64,000 nucleotides of DNA from Pegoplata infirma (GCA_963921195.1 OY992537.1:98290736-98354735); one strand, 5' to 3'. Positions 34,001-45,546 are shown, numbered from the stretch's first letter. Notes: generated from the letters alone by a model not told the origin. Program-made: numbers and translations.

Positions 34001-35395
34001 GTCGATCATGAAGTCTTCTATAGAAAATTAGTTATCGATAACAAACTTTTCTATAGAAAATTAGTTGTCGATGTAATGATAACAAACTTTTCTATAGAAA
34101 ATTAGTTATCGAGGTAATGATATAAAACTTTTCTATAGAAAATTAGTTATCGATAACAAACTTTTCTCTAGAAAATTAGTTATCGATAACAAACTTTTCT
34201 CTAGAAAATTAGTTATCGATAACAAACTTTTCTATAGAAAATTAGTTATCGATGTATTGATAACAAACTTTTTTATAGAAAATTAGTTATCGATGTATCG
34301 ATAACAAACTTTTCTATAGAAAATTAGTTATCGATAACAATTTTTTCTATAGAAAATTAGTTATCGATGTATCGCTAACGAACTTTTCTATAGAAAATAA
34401 GTTATCGATAACAAATTTTTCGATAGAAAATTAAATTGGTTATCGAAGTATCGATAACAAACTTTTCTATAGAAAATTAGTTGTCGATGTATCGATAACA
34501 AACTTTTCTATAGAAAATTAGTTATCGATAACAAAATTTTTTGACGAAAATTATTTATCGATAACAAACCTTTCTATAGAAAATTAGTTATCGAAATATC
34601 GATAACAAAATTTTCAATAGAAAACTAATTTTCTATAGAAAAGTGTGTTATCGATGTATCGATAACAAACTTTTCTATAGAAAATTAGTAATCGAACAAA
34701 CTTTTCTATAGAAAACTAGTTATCGATAACAAACTTTTATATAGAAAATTAGTTATCGATGCATCGATAACAAAATTTTCTATAGAAAATTAGTTATCGG
34801 TGTATTGATAACAAAGTTTTCTATACAAAATTTGTGATCGATGAGTCGATAACTAAGTCTTCTATTGAAAATTAGTTATAGATATAAAAGTTTTCAATAG
34901 AATTTTTGTATAGAATATAAGTAATCGATGTATCAATTACACAGTTTTCTATTCAAAATTAGTTATCGATAACAAATTTTTCTATATAAAACTAGTTATC
35001 GATAACAAACTCTTTTTTATGGTTATCAATGTAACAAACTTGTCTATAGAAAATTAATTGTCGATAATAAACTTTTCTATACAAAATTAATTATCCATGT
35101 ATCGATAATAAAGTTTTCAATAAAATCTAGACATCGATTCATTTTTTTTCTTATAGAAAAATTCTTAAATCCTGAGACATTTTTCGTATAGAAAAAGTCT
35201 CAGGTTCTGAAAAGGTCTCTGATTCTAAAATATTTGTTTGTATAAAAAATGTCTAAAATATAGATAAAGTTTTCTATAGAAAGTTAGTTATCGATGTGTC
35301 GATAACAAAGTTGAGAATATTAAATTAACTATCGATAGCAAATTTTTCTATAAAACATTAGAAAGTTTCTATTCCACAGAAAATTAGTTATCGAT
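31041..35395. repeat. TATCGATA palindromic satellite array
   Basis: More than 3.5 kb of units read GATAACAAACTTTTCTATAG + AAAATTAGTTATC, with either GATA or GATGTATCGATA joining them, so unit length alternates near 33 and 41 bp. Each junction TTATCGATAA contains TATCGATA, the DREF-binding DRE consensus, and the CGATA core bound by BEAF-32 in Drosophila. The centre TTTTCTATAGAAAA is a second palindrome, so single strands can fold repeatedly. It is interrupted by the element at 31646-32240. Edges (31041-31650, 34850-35395) are more diverged than the middle, as expected for a homogenising satellite. Confidence 0.9.
31646..32240. mobile_element. Long-inverted-repeat element (GAGGATGTTTA family), copy 1
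   Basis: The arms are nearly exact inverses over about 250 bp: gaggatgttta..tagaggtcattattttc at 31709 pairs with gaaaataatgacctcgagccag at 32200, and cgacacgtgtttcggaattt with aaattccgaaacacgtgtcg. The loop is near 31960-31985. It lies inside the TATCGATA array; both flanks read ATTATTTATCGAT, which may be a duplication or just the satellite unit. The outer left part ttctgattaatttttatt..gttttattcgacc is shared with the other two copies. Confidence 0.8.
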
Positions 35396-36170
35396 TTATT
35401 GACATCTAACTTTACTATAAAAAATAACTAATTTTCTCATCAGCCCCATAGTGCAAAACATTTCAATATGTAAATTTACATATACACCGTGTGTTTGTAT
35501 GTGTGTATATTTGTTAGAAGTCATCAAATTCCTTTTGATGTGATGATGATGATTGAGTGACTTTATAGCTAAATGTGTATGGTTTTGCATTTTTAATTCC
35601 AATTCCAAAACATTGTAAAGTACAAGCAACAGAACAAACAAACGAAAAAGAAAACAAAAACTCTAACCCAGACCACAGACGTTCTTATTATGATTGTAAA
35701 GTATGGACGTCTTTGGGGTATGGATAATTGAAACTTTTTTTCTGTCGTTCGTATGGTTTTCCTTTTCTTTTGTGGATTTTCTTGGAATACAAACTGCATA
35801 CAATTGGCTGGTTAAATTTGCCCAACACAATAAAACATTTTGTCTATTTTGCAAAAGAAAAAACAAAAAACATTTCATTTCTTTCTTTTCCCCCTTTTTT
35901 TTTGAAAAACTTAAAAGTTTGTATATGGGAAAAGAAGGGCTTGGTTAGGATTGATGTTTTGCAAAAGACAGAAAGACCATATGAATTTTTATTTCTTGAT
36001 TTCCAAGAAATTAATACAAAATAAACAATGTAATTGTGACTTTTTATAATGATTTTTTTTTTCTATTTTTTGGTTAAACTTCCTAGATTAGCTTGTTTTA
36101 AAGATTTCCCAGCAAAAATATTTGAAATTTAGTATCATAATCGAAAGAAATACGTTATTTCATAAAAATC
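35396..36170. other. Single-copy-like stretch
   Basis: It contains gtgtgtttgtatgtgtg, gatgatgatgat and acagaacaaacaaac simple runs but no family words of this window. Frames of 81 and 98 codons on + and 68-81 on - overlap each other and lack protein-like composition. It could be host intronic or intergenic DNA. Confidence 0.4.
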
Positions 36171-36177
36171 AACAATA

Positions 36178-36460
36178 AGTGTAATATTACACATTTTATG
36201 TTGAAAATTACACACATGGTGTAATATTACACTTTTAATGAAAAATCCACAATTAGAGTTATATTGCACATTTAAGGTGTTAATTTACATAGTGTGTGTA
36301 ATATTACAAATTTTATATTGAAAATTACTCACATTGTGTAATATTACACTTTTATTGGAAAATGAACAATGAGAGTTATATTACACATGTAATGTGTTAA
36401 CTTACACAGTGTGTGTAATATTACACATTTAATGTGTAATATTACACACATTGAGTAAAT
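36178..36460. repeat. Tandem GTGTAATATTACAC palindromes
   Basis: The perfect 14-bp palindrome GTGTAATATTACAC, or close variants, recurs about nine times, separated by TTTTATGTTGAAAATTACACACAT or TTAATGTGTTAACTTACACA. A 120-bp higher-order period is visible (36229 versus 36349: cacttttaatgaaaaat and cacttttattggaaaat). Confidence 0.75.
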
Positions 36461-37314
36461 TACGAACACAAAGTAATACAATAGCATTTCGACGAATTTT
36501 ATGATAGCCCAACAGTTTCCTGATCATTTTAACAATTATATTAATTAAAAATTCTTTAATTTGGTACAGTTTATTCAGGCATGAAACCCTTCTTCCTGTG
36601 TTATTTATTTTCTGTTCTTTAATATTCAAAAAAAATTATATATATATTTTTCTTTATAAATTTGCTTACTCACTGTTTCACCGGTTAATATGGCCAATTT
36701 TGTTAATGATTTAACATATTATATTTATTTTTATAATTTTAATTTCATTATAATTTTTCAATTACCTGCAAATAGAAAAAAACACAGAAAAAAAAAGTAA
36801 TTATTAGTTATTGCTCAATTATTGAAAACAACATACAGTTAGTTGATAATAATTATTTGTTTATAATTTAAAAAATAACAAAATTTATAAATAAATACTT
36901 CAGGCTGTTGGTTAACAAATTATATTGTGTGAAACAAATAATAAAATTTATTTAATATAGTAAATGTTTAAGGTAAATATTTTGTTATAGACCACATTCA
37001 CACTTGTATGGTAATATTATTTAGCTGCAGACACCGTTTTTTTAATTATTTCAATTGCACTGCGCAAAAAACAAACAAGTAAAAAAGCTGCTTGGGTTGG
37101 GGGAGGGGGGTCGGTGAAATTCGCTAGGAAACTAATTTAGGCGTAGGACCGAATAAAGTGAATATGTTTATGATCTTTAAACGACTTCAAGACAATGTAG
37201 TTATAAGACGACACGCTTATATTTGAAAGATAATGTTTTAAATTTTATGCAAAAAATATTCGCAGAACATTTTAACCCTTTAAATGCCAATTTAAATAGA
37301 AATTTTAGGTATTT
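36461..37314. other. AT-rich stretch, nothing recognised
   Basis: No element ends are seen. A G run (gggggaggggggtcgg, 37098-37113) followed by tgaaattcgctagg resembles the G-rich part of the mini-me type at 15069 and may be a fragment of it. Confidence 0.4.
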
Positions 37315-38125
37315 AACAAGTAGAAAAGTTAAATTCGACTTGGCCAAATCTATGAATACCCTCCACAATGCCCTTTTAAGGCTGGGTTACTCAATGCTCC
37401 GTTACTCTATGCTCCGGCAGTTAGCAGCTAACTTTTCATTGAGTAATCCGCCCTAAGTGATAGTAAATCTTCCAACGTGAAAAAATAACATTTTTGATTA
37501 GTTTATATTTTGTGTAAAAAAACTTTTTTTTTAAGTAATTTTTCAAAAACAAAAAAAAATTACAAAATTTTTTTTGAGTGTAAAATTTTTTTTGAGTGTA
37601 TTGTGTAAAAATATTTTTGAGTGACAAAAATACGTTGTAAAATAATTTTTTGACTTACAATGTTTTTAAAACATGTTTAACGGGTTTTCAACTCAATCTG
37701 AAATTCATCGAACCAGGCCCGGGGAACGACAAATATATATGCCATACTTCAGCACCTTCAGAATTGCCGTTCAAAAGTTACCGTGTGTTTTATCTCGTAA
37801 ATTCCAGAAAAACCCTTGCCGAAATTCACTCATTTGCTTATAACTTTTGAACCACTGGACCGATTTCGCTGGATTGCAATACCAACCTGACCAGGTAAAT
37901 GCTTAACATATATGCCAAACTTCAGGAGCCTCCGTAAAGTCTTTCAAAAGCTAGCGTGTTTTCAACAGACAGACGGACGGACGGACATCGCTAGATCGTC
38001 TTAAAATCGATCGAGGATCATGAATATATATACTTTATGGGGTCCTAGACCAATATTTCGAGGTGTTACAAACGGAATGACAAACTTATATATACCCTCT
38101 ATCACTAGAGTGGAGGGTATAAAAA
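37315..38125 (-). mobile_element. Full-length mini-me-like element with a 74-bp insertion
   Basis: It starts ACAAGTAGAAAAGTTAAATTCG with its complement CCAAATCTATGAATACCCTCCAC and ends ATACCCTCTATCACTAGAGTGGAGGGTATAAAA, with all internal blocks of the copy at 17875-18746 in reverse. Insertion of a 74-bp element at 37380 splits the usual CCATTTTAAGTGATAG. Confidence 0.85.
37380..37453. mobile_element. 74-bp mini-element with TAA target duplication
   Basis: The ends GGCTGGGTTACTCAATG and CATTGAGTAATCCGCCC are inverted, with TAA at 37377-37379 and 37454-37456. Other mini-me copies (5283, 18675) show the uninserted ttaa-aag-tg/acttaaaa order. A 3-bp TWA duplication is typical of PIF/Harbinger. 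It is extremely short for a mobile element. Confidence 0.7.
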
Positions 38126-38295
38126 AATATTTCAGAACCTAAGAAGTTTTCAATGGGAAAAAAATCACTAAATCTGAGAATTTTTCTTTACGAAAATTTC
38201 TAAATATAGAAATTTTTTGGTGTGAGAATTGCACAAGTATCTGAGAATGTTCTATATGAAAGTGTAACAGAATTTAAAAATGTTTGTATAAATTC

Positions 38296-38765
38296 TGATT
38301 TATTTTTATTCAAAAATAAAAATCGTTACATTCGACATTTAAAATATTATATTTTTAGTAGGTTTATTCTAGCTCGAGGTCATTATTTCCTTTACTAATT
38401 TAGAAAATTATTCTATGAGAATATCAAAGTTTTAATAAGTACAGGAAATACCCAGTTGGCAAAATAAAATTACACCTGACATACTGCTGACTCTCCCTTT
38501 ATGAAATCGCTGACATCTTCATACAATATTTAAAAATGTCATCAATGACATGTCAGCAGTAGGTCAGCAGTGTCCACCAGTAGCGGTGGCCACTAACAAT
38601 TCGTATAAAAACCCGCTGACCAACTGCTGACATGTCATTGATGACATTTTGAAAATTTATATGAAGATGTCAGCAATTTTATAAAGGGAGAGTCAGCTGT
38701 ATGTCAGGTGTGATTTTTTTTGCCGACTGGGTAATGACCTCGAGCTAGAATAAACCTAGTCAAAA
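38296..38765. mobile_element. GAGGATGTTTA-family element, copy 3, with nested TA MITE
   Basis: The left block ctgatttatttttattcaaaaataaaaatcg..attcgacatttaaaatattat and gtaggtttattctagctcgaggtcattat match copy 1 and copy 2. The right end is atgacctcgagctagaataaacct. The arms are shortened compared with copy 1. It is split at 38451-38731 by a TA-flanked MITE. Confidence 0.75.
38451..38731. mobile_element. TA MITE, CCCAGTTGGCAAAA ends
   Basis: The ends CCCAGTTGGCAAAA and TTTTTGCCGACTGGG are inverted and flanked by TA (38449-38450, 38732-38733). The empty site is preserved in sister elements: ggaaa-TA-atgacctcg here, gaaaataatgacctcg at 32200. The arms pair over most of the 281 bp (ctgctgaca / tgtcagcag). 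A solo right end sits at 1794-1808. Confidence 0.9.
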
Positions 38766-38779
38766 TATTTTTGTATACA

Positions 38780-39050
38780 TTTTAAAAGCTTTTCTGTATC
38801 AAAATGCCTCAGAACCTCAGAATTTTTCTATTGGGATAACGTCTCTGAATCATAAACTTTCTCTTTAGGTAAATGCCTCGGACAAATTTCCAAATCAGAA
38901 AACTTTTTGTGAATAAACATATCATCAAACCTGACTTATTTTCTATTAGAAAATTATGTCAGAATCTGGGTCTTTTGCTGTCAGAAAAATGCTTTAGAAC
39001 CTGAAAATTTCTTAAAGAGACATTTTTCAAATTATCAAACATTTCAAAGT
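38780..39050. repeat. Diverged CTCAGAATC repeat remnants
   Basis: Words such as gcctcagaacctcag, tctctgaatcataaact and tcagaatctgggtctttt continue the CTCAGA array family; 38130-38280 is the same. These flank the nested element at 38296-38765, so that element inserted into this array. Confidence 0.6.
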
Positions 39051-39052
39051 TT

Positions 39053-39197
39053 TTATACCCTCCACTCTAGTGATAGAGGGTATATATAAGTTTGTCATTC
39101 CGTTTGTAACACCTCGAAACATTGGTCTAGGACCCCTTAAAGTATATTCATGATCCTCAATCGATTTTAAGACGAATTTAACTTTTCTACTTGTTTT
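39053..39197 (+). mobile_element. Mini-me-like deletion derivative (145 bp)
   Basis: It begins TATACCCTCCACTCTAGTG, continues through TTCATGATCCTCAATCG and GATTTTAAGACGA, then jumps directly to ATTTAACTTTTCTACTTG. Both ends of the element are retained and the middle 700 bp is lost at a CGA microhomology. Confidence 0.8.
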
Positions 39198-39344
39198 TTT
39201 TTATTATAGGAATACATTTTTAAAATTTGAAAATGTTTCTATAGAAAAAATCATTATAAACAAGAGTTGAACACTAAAAAACCTTAACCAACGATTCAAA
39301 TTCGACCTGAAATTCCATGCAAAAAAAAAATTTGAGCAAGATTT

Positions 39345-40365
39345 TTTAAGACGATCTAGCGATGTCCGTCCGTCCGACCGTCTGTCTGTCTGTTGAAAAC
39401 ACGCTAACTTTTGAAAGACTTTACGAAGGCCCCTGAAGTTTGGCATATATGTTGGGCATTTACCTGGTCAGGTTGGTATTGCAATCCAGCGAAATCGGTC
39501 CAGTGGTTCAAAAGTTATGAGCAAAAGACTGAATTTCGGCAAGGGTTTTTCATGAATTTACGAGATAAAACACACGGTAACTTTCGAACAACAATTCTGA
39601 AAATGCTGAAGTGTGGCATATACATATATTTGCCGATTCTCTGTCCCGGTTCGTTTTAAATCTCAGCGAAATCGGTCCAGTGGTTCAAAAGTTATAAGCA
39701 AAACCCTGAATTTCAGATTGGTTTTACCCAATGGTTCCCAACCTTTGATTCTCGCCCCACTGGGGGGCAATATGAAGGTTCCAGGGGGGCAACGAGCGAA
39801 TTTTCAAAATTTTTTTTTGTCAAATTAACTACTAAAACAATTTTTTTAGCAAAATTAACTACAAAAATTTTGTTAATTGCTTGAAATTTTTACTAAAAAC
39901 TTAGTTTAACTGCTTATTTTACAAAAACTTTGCTAAACCAGTAGTAATTTTTCATTAGAAATAAAAATTAGAAAAATTAACAAATTTTTCTTGAATGTAG
40001 GGGGGACAAGAAAATTTTTTTTTGGTTTTACCTAAAATTCACGTGTTGAAAAACCCGAGTTTTAAAAAAACAAGCTTTAAAAACAATTATAAGCCACAAA
40101 ATTACTTTGCATAGTATTTTTGTCACTCAAAAATATTTTTACACTAAAAAAAAAATTACACTCGAAAAAAATTTTACACTCAAAAAAAAATTAGTAAATT
40201 ATTTTTTTTTTTTTACAAAAATAACAAAAAAAAAGTTTTTTACTCAAAATAAAATATTTCTATTCAAAATTGTTAATTTTTTTACATTAAAAAATTTACT
40301 ATCCTCAAAAAAGGGAATTGTGGAGGGTATTCATAGATTCGGCCAAGTTTTATACTTGTTTTTTT
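39345..40365 (+). mobile_element. Mini-me-like element lacking its first end
   Basis: It starts at TTTTAAGACGATCTAGCG and runs through (GTCC/GTCT)n, CCTGGTCAGGTTGGTATTGC, TTTTACACTCAAAAAAAA and GGAGGGTATTCATAGATTCGG to a worn ACTTGTTTT end. It contains an extra ~290 bp at about 39727-40022 (ggttcccaacc..ggggggcaa..gtaggggggac) absent from other copies. The 82-codon frame MKDFTKAPEVWH.. is the shared repeat frame. Confidence 0.75.
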
Positions 40366-41822
40366 TTTTAATTTTCTAAAATCCTAAACTTTGATAGCCG
40401 GGAGCCACAGGTCAATTTAATTCGGTTGGACTTAAATTTGTACCACATAATTTTTATTTTAAAAATTTTTGTATTTTAAAATTTTTTAAATGTATTTGAA
40501 AATAATTTCTAAATATAATTGAATATTTTTCAAATACAATTTAAAATTATCCAAATGTATTTTAAAATTTTTCAAATATATTTTAAAAACTTTAAAATAA
40601 TTTAAAAGTTTTGCTTGTTTAAACTTTGAAAAAAAAAATTGGAAATATTTTTTAAAATTTTTTAAAAAAAATGTCTATAAAAATTATAATTTTACAGTTC
40701 GACCCTCGTAGCACATTTATTTTTAATTCAATCTAAATGCTAAAAAGCTTAAATTAAAGCTTAATAAATTATATACAAAACACCTTATCAAAAAATTTTA
40801 GTTTGACAAAAAAAACCTTTGAAATTTTAAATTTTGTCTGAAACAAATTGACCGGACTGTATAGCCAGATCAATATTTGACCGGCACTGTTTAGCCAGAT
40901 CAATATTTCGATAAGTTAAAAATATGTATATTTTGGAATACATTATAAACATATTGACAACTCAACACCAATTAACCAGCAATATTAATTTATTATATGA
41001 GGCATTTCAAAGCAAATTAATTTAAGAACTAATTCTGCATAAGTTATTTATATATAATCGTACAAATGACTCCCAAGAAATGTGTTCTGAAGAATGTTGT
41101 ATAGAAAAGGTGCCTGATTAGCCTGTTCTTAAACAGATTCTAAAGGAAATAAAATAATAAATAAATAATTCAAAAGAAAATATTGCTGGAAAAGTCACAT
41201 TAATTTCTTCCACTTAATTTATATTATGTTTATGAGTTGATCTAAATTAACCGTGAGAAACCATGGTTGTGGAATCCCTCATATGTGTTTTAAAGAATCA
41301 GGAAGTCACTTTTTGGGGGAAAATTAGTAGGGGACAGTTTTTTTTTTATTTCTTTAATATGACATGTTCACACCAAACAAATTAGTAAGAAATAATTTCG
41401 TTAAACAAAAAAAAATAATAATTAAGAGACTTAAAAAAAAAATAAAAGGGGCCACCAAATAACAACAAAATATTTAAAATTTAAATTTATGTGTATTTCT
41501 TGGCAATATTGTTTTTTTTATTACATTTTTAATATGTGGGAAAATCCAAAGAAAAATTTATATTTTAAATTTAGGTGAAATATATAAAAAATTAAAAAAA
41601 ATAATATTGACTCCAACTGTGAATGTAGGTGAATTAGGAAAACTTTAACAAATTTTAGAGAACCCCAAGAGCAAAAAAAAGAAATTGAAAATAATTAAAT
41701 TTTTTGGAATTTCTTTTAAACATTTCTGATTTGTACTTCCGTCATTTTCCTGCCCTTTAAATGACTGGATGTTTTTAGTAGTTTGCGAAAAATAATTTTA
41801 ACAGATATACATCGGTAGATCG
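40366..41822. other. AT-rich spacer, nothing firm
   Basis: Two short direct repeats occur at 40853-40910 (gaccggactgtatagccagatcaatatt and a close copy). Otherwise I see no element end, gene or RNA. Confidence 0.4.
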
Positions 41823-42029
41823 ATCTACAGCAGGGATGTTAAAGTTGGTACAATTGTACTTTTTTTGGTACATTTTGACCTTCAAAAGTACCGTGGTACT
41901 ACAGCGGCTCATTTGGTACAATTTTAAAATTTCCAATTTCTTTCTTTATGACCCCAGTTTTTTTTCTTTACTTAAAAAAAAATGCTCACAGTGTACTAAT
42001 GCTAGACCGATTTACACCATAATACCCTA

Positions 42030-42300
42030 TTCACACGTACAGTTTTAATACGGCGTTCACACTTGCTGTTTTGAAGTGTTTAAGAGTGAGATGTTTAAAA
42101 AAGTCTTTGTTCTGTATCCATTACGTTTTTATTCTGTTACCGGTGTTTTGTTAAACAACTTGTTTAAAGTCGTTAGTGTGAACTCCATATAAATCGTTTT
42201 TAGCAGCAATATTTTTAGCACTTTCTTTATTCTATTACAGTATATTGACAGAAAATGCTAAAAATAATTGCTAAAAACGGTTTAAAACTGTAAGTAACTG
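42030..42300. repeat. Internal inverted repeat TTTTTAGCA..TGCTAAAAA
   Basis: The segment cgtttttagcagcaatatttttagcac (42198-42224) pairs with tgctaaaaataattgctaaaaacgg (42257-42281). It belongs to the interior of the outer hAT-like element. Confidence 0.6.
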
Positions 42301-42667
42301 TTTATCCCATGCTTTAAAACAGTTGAAGTAGTTTTCAAATAAAATTTTTAAAAATTTTTCTAAAATTTTTTTACACAAAAAGGTTCAAGAATTAGACACT
42401 TGAGAAAAAATTCTTAAGGTACCTACAGACGACGCAATATTATGCACAATATTTTTTGACGTTTACAAATGGCATACATAAAAATACTGTATAAAATATT
42501 GAATCGTCTGTAGAGGCCTTTACTCACTTTTATCAAACAAAAAATCTCAAAGTTTCCACAGAAGTATCAGTCAGTTATTTAATGAAGATAGTATTAATTT
42601 CAGATTTTGAGACCTTTCATCTTTAGAAGAATTCTGAGATCTTGATACATTTTTCGTGTATACACAC

Positions 42668-44762
42668 TAGACTGGCCATAGCGTTATATAGAAAAATTAA
42701 AAAATGTTAAATCCATAAGTGTTCGCACTGAAAAATGTGAGGTTGGGGATAAAAATAATTATGCATATTTAAAAAATTTTTTTTTTTTGTTCCGAGTACC
42801 TCCGGGTTGAGCCCAAAGTTTGAAAAACGGATTACAAGGGAAAAATATGACTTTTTTTTTCATTTTCTCAATTTTTTTGATATTTTAAGTACAGTTTGAA
42901 TTCAAATGGTCACTGAATTTTGATTAAGAGTTAATTGTCTATCAAATAAGGTATTAAAAATTAAAATCGGTTGAAAATTAGCCGAGTTATGACAACTTCC
43001 CCCGGCAACTAACATGTGGCAAACCACCTGATCAAGGAATTCGAGCCCCATTTTTGAAATTTATTGAAATTATCTACAGTAATTAATTTTTTTTATTCCT
43101 CAAGTTCCAATGTACTAAGAAGATACATATTTTTCATATTGCGTTTTGCTAACTTGTTTTAAATAAATGCTAAAGTGGTCTGAATTTTTCAACACTATTT
43201 TCAAATCTCCAATTGTAAATTTTTATTTTTTTTGTTAAAGAAATTTTAAAAAATCGGCTATTGGAGTTTAGGGATTTGTTAAGCACATATAAGGGAATAA
43301 AAACCCCAAAAATTGTAGGGTTTGCTGTTTTCATTTGGCTATTACAGTGATGTAATTTCGGCGGATTTCGGGAAAGTAGTGATTTTTGGCACTTTTTTAT
43401 TTATTTTTTTTGGTTTTTTTTTAAAAACTTCATATGTTTTGGACCGAATTATATCAACAAGAGATAGAATAATTCAATTCGCAATGTAAGGGCAAAAATG
43501 GGAAATTAAAAATTGCCCCAACTAAAGGTCAAAAGTCAAATTTTAGAAGATTTTGAATTTTTAAACATTAACAGATTTTCTGAGTGGAAATATATGAAAC
43601 TACTTGATGTCATTTTAAAAGGTCTTAACATATGTCTTTTTATTTAAATTCAGAATATTAACCCTTTAGTGATGGTGGGGCCTATTCGACCATTTGAACA
43701 AAATACACTTACATTATTATCAATTTGATAATATCAAATTAAAAAAATTATAGGCCCCAACAGCACTTAAGGGTTAAATTTTTAAATTTTAATTATTTGC
43801 CATATAGTTTAGACCAATTAAGATAACATTGAGTAGATTCAGCAAAATCCGCCCAGCAAATCTGTTAATGTTTAAAAATTAAAAATTTTCTAAAATTTGA
43901 CCTTTGACCCTTAACAGGGGCAATTTTTTACATGTCAATTTCGCCCTAATTTTGCAAATTGAAGTATTCTATCTCGTGTTGATATAATTCGGTCCAAAAC
44001 ATATCAAGTTTGTAAAAAAAACCAAAAAAAAATAAATAAAAGCTAAAAAAGGGCCAAAAATCACTACTTTCCCGAAATCCGCCGAAATTACATTACTGTA
44101 ATAGCCAAATGAAAACAGCAAACCCTACAATTTTTGGGGTTTTTATTCCTTTATATGTGCTTAACAAATCCCTAAACTTCAATAGCCGATTTTTTTTAAA
44201 TTTCTTTAACAAAAAAAATAAAAATGTAAAATTGGAGATTTGAAAATAGTGTTGAAAAATTCAGACCACTTTAGCATTTATTTAAAACAAGTTAGCAAAA
44301 CGCAATATGAAAAGTATGTATCTTCTTAGTACATTGGAACTTGAGGAATAAAAAAAATTAATTACAGTAGATAATTTCAATAAATTTCAAAAATGGGGCT
44401 CGAATTCCTTGATCAGGTGGTTTGCCACACGTTAGTTGCCGGGGGAAGTTGTCATAACTCGGCTAATTTTCAACCGATTTTAATTTTTAACACCTTATTT
44501 GATAGACAATTAACTCTTAATCAAAATTCAGTGACCATTTGAATTCAAACTGTACTTAAAATATCAAAAAAATTGAGAAAATGAAAAAAAAGTCATATTT
44601 TTCCCTTGTAATCCGTTTTTCAAACTTTAGGCTCAACCCGGAGGTACTCGGAACAAAAAAAAATTTTTTTTTAAATATGCATAATTATTTTTATCCCCAA
44701 CCTCACATTTTTCAGTGCGAACAACTTAACTTTTCAAAAAAATTTCTACTATGGCCACTCTA
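42668..44762. mobile_element. Nested 2.1-kb hairpin element, TAGASTGGCCATAG ends, 8-bp TSD
   Basis: The left end TAGACTGGCCATAG and right end CTATGGCCACTCTA are inverted (one mismatch), flanked by exact ATACACAC (42660-42667 and 44763-44770). Two arms of about 1.0 kb pair almost perfectly (for example gcgttttgctaacttg at 43140 with caagttagcaaaacgc at 44289, and ctccgggttgagcc at 42799 with ggctcaacccggagg at 44630), leaving a loop near 43690-43750. The first bases resemble the hAT-like element at 17859. The ORF at 44581 is just arm sequence. Confidence 0.9.
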
Positions 44763-45046
44763 ATACACACTCATACATTTTTCCTGTCGAAAAATTCTAG
44801 AACTCGTGAGAATTTTTCCTATCGATAAAGTATCGGACAATGAGACACTATTCTGCAAAATAGAGAATACAAGATTCAGTACAACCGAATTAAAACTCAT
44901 TTGTTTTTTTAAGTTTTTTTAATTAAAAAAATGGTACCGTGAAGGTCCAAAAAGTACAATTTTTTTTGAAAGTTGGTACAAAATTGAAAACCCCATTTAA
45001 CATCCCTGATCTACAGAGAATCATGAATTTATAATTCTAGGTGTTA

Positions 45047-45546
45047 CGAACACACAAAAAATTATTGGCTAAAAATTTTCAATTAAATCTATTGATCAAC
45101 AAAATTTAAATGAGTCAATTAATGTTTTGATTGAAATGTTTGTTATTTTCTTTAACTGTCGAATTACAAATTTTCAACATACCAGATTTTTTTCGCTTTA
45201 TTTTATTTGAATAGATTAATTCAAAAATATACAAAATAATCGGGTTTTACTTTTTTTTATTGTTTGCAACATATTGGAAAGCAAAAAAGATGAATTTTTT
45301 GAAATTTTGTCATAAGCTTACACTTCATTTGTTAAATTAATCATTATTTTGATTGACTATAAATAAAAAATTGATAAAATTTTTGATCAAAATTGAAAAA
45401 ATGTTTGATTGAAAAAATTGTCAATCAATCACCTACAATTTGATAATTGGTATAATTATTTTCTTAATTGGAGGAATTGTAATCAAAAAACTGATTCAAT
45501 CCGCGTTTTTGTTGATTGAAATTCGTTTAAAATTTTTTCTGTGAAG
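45047..45546 (+). mobile_element. CACACAAAAAATTATTGGC-type element
   Basis: The left block acacaaaaaattattggc and right block gattgaaattcg..ttttttctgtg form weak inverted ends over 500 bp. The first half recurs inverted at 25357-25630. The interior has TTGATCAA/TTGATTGA words. No ORF. Confidence 0.55.

Larger units (their letters stand above)
41831..45008. mobile_element. Outer hAT-like element, CAGGGATGTTAAA ends, 8-bp TSD
   Basis: The left end CAGGGATGTTAAA and right end TTTAACATCCCTG are exact inverses. The flanking 8-bp repeat ATCTACAG is exact (41823-41830 and 45009-45016). Sub-terminal sequences ggtacattttgaccttc and gaaggtccaaaaagtac also pair. It contains no transposase. A second hAT-like element is nested at 42668-44762, so this element itself is about 1.1 kb. 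Confidence 0.9.

Noticed and set aside
31041..35395. CRISPR-like array
   Set aside because: Units are contiguous and near-identical with no unique spacers, and the sequence is eukaryotic. It is a satellite.
35703..36024. Overlapping 81- and 98-codon frames in single-copy DNA
   Set aside because: Composition is Phe/Lys-rich as expected for AT-rich noise, and frames overlap on both strands without splice-site support.
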